NCBI GenBank assembly: GCA_016946835.1
Contig: JACVTC010000477.1
Span: 1 to 24,772, forward strand
Direction: 5' to 3'
DNA: 24,772 nucleotides
Origin: Neocallimastix lanati (nom. inval.)
Lineage: Eukaryota; Neocallimastigomycota; Neocallimastigomycetes; Neocallimastigales; Neocallimastigaceae
The position numbers and the translations under genes are program-made. Position 1 is the stretch's first letter, and every line of letters starts with the position of its first letter. Positions 19,515 to 24,772 of this stretch are shown here, in pieces. Below the pieces are notes generated by a model, which ran no database searches, had not been told where the DNA came from, and saw only the letters and a program-made list of their open reading frames with translations.

Positions 19515-19568
19515 GACTTTATCAAAAAAAATTTTTATGTATATAATCAATTCAACGTTATCAATTTT
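19515..19568 (-). promoter_or_regulatory. Paired TTATCA (GATA-type) upstream element of copy 4
   Basis: The plus strand has ctTTATCAAAAAAAATTT with TTATCA at 19519-19524, then cAACGTTATCAATTTT with TTATCA at 19558-19563, spaced 39 bp, 316 bp upstream of the ATG. A third TTATCAAAAAAT occurs about 130 bp further upstream (near 19687). Confidence 0.5.
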
Positions 19569-22500
19569 TTGTATTACCAATATAATAATCATTTAAATTT
19601 AAATAATATATTTTAATTATATGAAATTTATTTATCTATAAAAAAATAATAAATTTTTGATTATCAAAATTGAGTGATGACCATATTATCAAAAAATAAT
19701 AAAAAATTTTAAATAAAAAAAAAAATTTTTTTTTCATTATTATTATTTATTATTATTTTAAAATTAAAAATAAAACAAATATTTAAATAAAAATATACTT
19801 GAAATACAACAAAAAAAATAAAAAAAAAATAAAATAAAATATTATAAGAACAATAGAAAAAATTAATTAATTAATTAAAGATTTTCTTTAATATAAAAGT
19901 GCTTTTAATAATTATTAATTTTTTTCATTATTATTTTAATTATTATAAATTTATATAAATTATTAAATATAAGAAAGAAGAAAATTATATAATATGTAAC
20001 TAATAAAAAAAAAAACTATTTTAATTTCACAAAGCACAAAGGGTAGAATTATAATAAATCATTATATATCAATATAAAAAAAGTGTTATTTCTATTTATA
20101 TTATAAGTAACCATATTATAGGACTTTTTTTTTTAGTCTTGAAATTCGAACTATTTTATTGTAATTGATTATAAAATATAAAAAGATAAAATAAAATTTT
20201 TTTTAAATATTTTTTCTTTAGTTATAAAAAAAGTTCCAGTATTAAAATAATTGAAATATTTTAATATTATTTTGACATAAATGTTTTAAAAAAATGAATG
20301 TTACTATTTTTTTTTTTTTTGTGGTATTGTTAAAAAAAAAAAAAGTTGATTCAATAAGAATTTATTTATATATAATCTTTTGATAAGTTTAAATCTTTTG
20401 ATATTACAATAAATTTTATTATTTATTATAATATCAAAATAAAATAAAGAAATAATATATAATATATAGTTTATAGTTTATATTAAAAATTTTTATATTA
20501 CCAATGACATTAATAATTATATATATATAAAATGATTATATATAAAAATTGATAATATACCAGAATTGATAATATATATATAAAAGACAATAATAGACAA
20601 TGGTCATGCTTTGAGAGTTTCATGTTATCAAATTATTTAATTATTTTATTATTTATTTTTTTATTTTTTTAATAAAATTACGAAATAAGTAAATAAAAAT
20701 AAAAAAAAAAAAAATACCAAGTAAAATTTTTTTTTAAATAAAATTTTAATAATTAAAATTTATTATTAAGATTTGAATTAATTTTGTGCCAATAATTTAA
20801 CTTTTTAAAATTTTTAATTATATAAATTGCTAAATATGGAAATAATTAATCAGAATCATTTTAATTTTAAAAACTTTTTTTTATTTTATTTTATTATTAT
20901 TTTAATTATTTTTTTATATTAATTAAAAGAAAAACAATTAACCACCAAGATAGATATTATATATATATATAATAGAATTATCAGTTATATATATATATTT
21001 TTTACATTAATAGTACTAATAATTAATAACTTTTCAATATAAAAAATAATTAATAGAACATAAAATAATATTTCTTAATAATTTACTAAATAGTTGAATT
21101 ATTTATAAAAATATATATTTTTTTTTTTAAAAAAAAAAAAAAAGTATGCATAATTATAAATATTTATTAAACTATTTTATTTTTTAAGAGATTTAATAAT
21201 TTCATTTCTTTAAATTATATCAAAAAAGTTTAATTTTAAATTAAAAAAAAAATAAATTCAACACTTTTTTAATCTTTTCTTTTTAACTTTTATATTTATA
21301 TATTATAATATTATTTTTTAAAAAATAAAAATAAAAAAAAGTATTCATTTAGAAATCAGATATTACAAACATATTAATATAATATATTTATATATTTTTT
21401 ATATATTTATATTAGTTTTATATTTTAATTAATGAATAATATTAATCAATATATAGAATTTAAATAGTATATCAATAAGAATTAGCTTATCAACTAACAT
21501 TCTATATATATGTTTATAAAAATATTAACATATAAATAAATAAAATAATTATTACATTAATTTTTTTTTTTAAAATAAAATATTATATTTACAATTTACA
21601 ATTAAATTGATAAGATAAATATATCAAAAATAGAATAAAAAGTATTAAAAAACAAAAAAAAAAAAAAAAGTATTTATACATTATGTATTTAAACATATAT
21701 ATGATAGAAAAGTATAATACATATAAGAATATATAATAATGAAATAAACATTTGATCATGCTTTATATTTTTTCTTTAAAAAAATATATATATATATATA
21801 ATATTTTATGTTTTGATAACGTTAATCTTTTAATAATTATATTTTTCTTATTTATTTATCTATTTATTTAATAAAATGAAACCCTAATCAATGTCCTTAT
21901 TTAACTCTATGTTCATATTTTTTTTTACACATTAAGATGCAATTTATTTTTCAATATATTACTTTTTAATAATATTATTAAAAAAATAAAAATATAAAAA
22001 AAAAAATGAAATTTATATTTTATATATATATACGTTAACCTTATTACATTACAAATTATAACTTTTTTTGCTTTTATAAATTTTAATATTTTTCTATATA
22101 CAAATGAATACAGAATAATCATTATATATATATATACATAAAATAATACTTTATTAAACTACATTAATATTATAATATTACATATAAAAGGATTAATTTT
22201 TATTATAAAAATATTACATTTATTGATATATATATATTTATCAATAAGATTAAAGAAAGAAAGAAAAAAAAATTATATATATATATATATATATATAAAT
22301 ATTATTAAGATAATTTAAAATTATTTAACTAATGAGGGTTAGTCTAATGACTTTTATTATAGAATTAGTACCCTAATTGATTAAATTTAAACTTCATAAT
22401 TGTCTTCATTAAAATATTTTCATTAATTATTATTATTATTTTGATATTTTAATCATTGCATTAATACATATAATATGTTGATATTATTTTATCATATTAT

Positions 22501-22978
22501 ATATAAAATTTAAGAACTATAATATAAAAAAAATAATCAAATAACATTAATACAAGTCAAATAACTAATTAAATAAAATATGTAAAAAAAAAAAAAAAAA
22601 AAATATTTAATCTTTTTAATTTTTGCTAATAATTATTTTCTTACTAATAATTTTAAAGATATTAAGAAATATGAAAATAGATAAAAAAAATTGTTATCAT
22701 AAGCATTTTATTGGTTAAAATTTTCTTATCATAAAATTTTTACAGAAATTTTTAATACTAAAATTATTTTTATTATTTTTATATATAAACTTATTATTAC
22801 ATACTTAAATAGTTTTATATATATATTTTTATATATATATACAAAAATAAATAAATATGTATATATATTTTTTTTAATTTTTTTTTTTAATTATATTTTG
22901 ATATTAACCTTCTCTCAATAACTTTGCTAAATGATAATAACCAAAATATAATAGTAAAAGTATAATAAAAAATAAAAT

Positions 22979-23065
22979 TTAAATAAATAAATAATAAATA
23001 AATAAATAATAAATAAATAATAAATAATAAATGAATAATAATAAATAAATAAATAAATAAATAAA
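22979..23065. repeat. AAAT/AAT compound microsatellite
   Basis: Mixed AAAT and AAT units with one GAAT interruption. The minus-strand frame across it encodes only Leu/Phe/Ile/Tyr runs and is not a gene. Confidence 0.85.
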
Positions 23066-23649
23066 ATATAAAATTATAATTGACAATAATAAATGTTTAA
23101 AAAATAGTTTTATATATAATAGGTATAATAATTTTAAGAATTCAATACAATGGTAATCTTCAATCTTTAAAGGCATTTGTTTATCTTAAATTTATTAATT
23201 GCAAAATAAAATACCAAAACGAATAAGAAAATAATAATAAATGCATATCAATATTTTTATGAATAATAATAATAAAAAACATATTGGGAAATTTAAAAAT
23301 TTGTAAAATTTCTCATATTATACTTTGTTTTTTGTTGTATATATATTAATGTAATATAATTTTTTTTTTTTTTTTTTTTGATATTGAACTAGCTTGAAAT
23401 ATGTTATATAAATGGTAATAATAATAATAAAATATTAATAAATTAATAAATATATATTAAAATGAATTGAAGAAAAAAATAAAAATTTTCTAAATAAACT
23501 TTAAATCTATTTGAAATTTGATTTAATATAAATATTTTTATATATTGTGTTAAACAGAAAATATTTTAAACCAAAATATATTTTAGAAATGAAAAAAAAA
23601 GTCATATAATATAAATTTATTTAATTAACCATAGAAATAATAAATATAA

Positions 23650-23680
23650 CTTATTTATTTACTTATTTTACTTATTTTAC

Positions 23681-23711
<31 letters not shown>

Positions 23712-23714
23712 TTG
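23650..23714. repeat. TTTA/TTTAC tandem repeat
   Basis: Begins with ACTTATTT variants, including two ACTTATTTT units, and continues as pure TTTA units to the end. Non-coding. Confidence 0.8.
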
Positions 23715-23767
23715 AATAAACTTCAAACTAATTTTATTTTTTTAAAATAAATCCTTTTACACAATAC

Positions 23768-24274
23768 TGTTGAATTGCACATTATTATGGTTTTAATTTT
23801 ATTTTATTAATTTTTTTTTATTTCAAACATGAATGATTATTACATATTATTCATTATAATTTATAATAAAATATAAGTAGAATAACATCCTTTAATTTTT
23901 ATTTATCCATTATATTTAATATATTTTCATTTTATTTATTCTATAAATGAATTCAAAAAAAAAAAAAAAAAAAAAATTTATACAATGATTATAAAATATT
24001 ATTAATAAATAAATAATTTAATATTTTTATTGTTATGGAGGCAAACTCCAAAGTGATAAATATATAATAGAAATAAGTAATTTAATGCTAATAAATATTT
24101 ATTCAATATTATTCTTTTATTTAAATAATATTATCTTATTATTATAATACTTTTGTTCTTAAATTTTATAAAATAAGTTACATACAAATTATTACATAGT
24201 AAACATTATAAATATTTATAATACCTTATACTTTAATGTACAAATGTTAATTTTTTGCTTAATCCAAATATTCA
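23768..24274 (-). repeat. Possible relic LTR of the decayed copia element
   Basis: Starts TGTTGAATTGCAC and ends ATATTCA on the plus strand, so on the minus strand it would run TGAATAT...GTGCAATTCAACA, with the TG...CA ends and TTCAACA end common in copia LTRs. A purine-rich TAGAGG (sense) abuts it and could be the polypurine tract. It sits about 90 bp past the relic RNase H, the right order for a 3' LTR. No second LTR lies in the window, so this is a guess from position and ends only. Confidence 0.25.
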
Positions 24275-24361
24275 CCTCTATATAAAGTATATAACAATTG
24301 TTCAATATATAATAATATTTATTTTATTTTTAATCATTATTATTCTTTTGAAAATTAAATT

Positions 24362-24748
24362 TGTAAATTTGAAAATTTGGTTATTTGGACTCCTGAAATG
24401 CTTTTAGTTAAAGGACAAACTAACATACTTTCAGTATTAATAAATTTGTATAGCATCGTATATCTATAGGCGTACATCTTCCTTTAGAGAATGTATCCTG
24501 AGCAATTTACTATGCCCGCTTTATTTATCAACCATAATTTTTTTTTTTTTTAAAATTTTATTTCTTTATTAAACATTTCTTTAATAAAGATTTTTAAACC
24601 AAATACCTTATTTAACATATTCGGTAATTCTAACATACTCAGCTTCGGTCGTAAGATAGTGCTAACAGTTTTTTCTGTAAATTAAATTTCCGATGATATA
24701 GGACTATTTCCAAAGGAAAAATCAAAAAAAAGTATCCACTATCTTCTA
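24362..24748 (-). pseudogene. Decayed Ty1/copia Pol remnant (RNase H), several frames
   Basis: No ORF survives, but minus-strand pieces in different frames follow the copia RNase H order: DSGYF, then FGNSPIS, EKTVSTIL, LTTEAEYVRITEYVK, a stop, GIWFKNLY, a gap with an A run, TPIDIRCYTN and LTKSISGVQITKFSNLQI. These correspond to the family pattern (T)SGY-xF, GNSPISW, TEAEY, IW-xx-L, HIDIR and LTKxxS. There are at least two frame changes and several stops. It is a separate, much older element than 6393-12918: the TTEAEY region differs in sequence from STAEAEY of the intact element. The upstream part of pol would lie beyond the window end, after a run of 18 T at 24751-24768. Confidence 0.8.
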
Positions 24749-24772
24749 GTTTTTTTTTTTTTTTTTTTAGCC

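Larger units (their letters stand above)
19204..23767. other. Long AT-rich intergenic region, no gene seen
   Basis: About 4.5 kb without a supportable coding frame. It contains the copy-4 upstream element, A/T homopolymers, TA tracts (for example 22275-22299), AAAT/AAT-type repeats at 22979-23065 and TTTA repeats at 23650-23714, an AGGGTTA-containing imperfect hairpin at 22335-22374, and unpaired or orphan TTATCA-type sites (20367-20410, 21813-21826, 22694-22731). I find no trace of a fifth paralog. Confidence 0.55.

Noticed and set aside
22979-23176. 65-aa minus-strand ORF
   Set aside because: Translation of an AAAT/AAT repeat with hydrophobic runs only.

Overview
The window is extremely AT-rich eukaryotic DNA. 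Between genes it is almost only A and T, with long A/T homopolymers and di-, tri-, tetra- and pentanucleotide repeats. Genes are intron-free where visible, use the standard code (TAA and TGA act as stops), and an LTR retrotransposon is present. The best fit is an anaerobic gut fungus (Neocallimastigomycota). This is inferred from composition and style only; another very AT-rich protist or fungus is not excluded. No bacterial operon, rRNA, tRNA or CRISPR array is visible.

Layout. Four copies of one small basic protein gene (about 130 aa), all on the minus strand, lie at 1207-1614 (frameshifted), 5296-5688, 14835-15224 and 18805-19203. I do not recognise the family. Copies share a 32-residue invariant block and differ mostly at silent sites. 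Each carries, 315-525 bp upstream of its ATG, a pair of TTATCA (GATA-type) sites 30-39 bp apart, the distal one usually as AACGTTATCAA. This looks like a tandem array sharing a conserved promoter element.

A Ty1/copia-type LTR retrotransposon (6393-12918, minus strand) is inserted between copies 2 and 3. It has TG...CA LTRs nearly identical apart from homopolymer-type indels, a 5-bp target duplication AATAA, a polypurine tract AGGGGGAA, and a primer-binding site abutting the 5' LTR that is complementary to the anticodon arm of tRNA-Lys(CUU), implying half-tRNA priming. It encodes Gag with a CCHC knuckle, then protease, integrase, a very long Asn-rich linker, reverse transcriptase and RNase H in the copia order. 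The pol frame is broken by one in-frame TAA and two small frameshifts, so it is young but probably defective as assembled, or the assembly has indel errors. Without it, copies 2 and 3 would be about 3 kb apart, close to the 3.2-3.7 kb gaps elsewhere in the array.

The right end (24362-24748, minus) holds a heavily decayed copia RNase H, visible only when frames are stitched; a possible relic LTR lies at 23768-24274. The rest (1-1206, 1615-5295, 12924-14834, 15225-18804, 19204-23767) is AT-rich intergenic DNA with microsatellites and some imperfect hairpins but no supportable gene.
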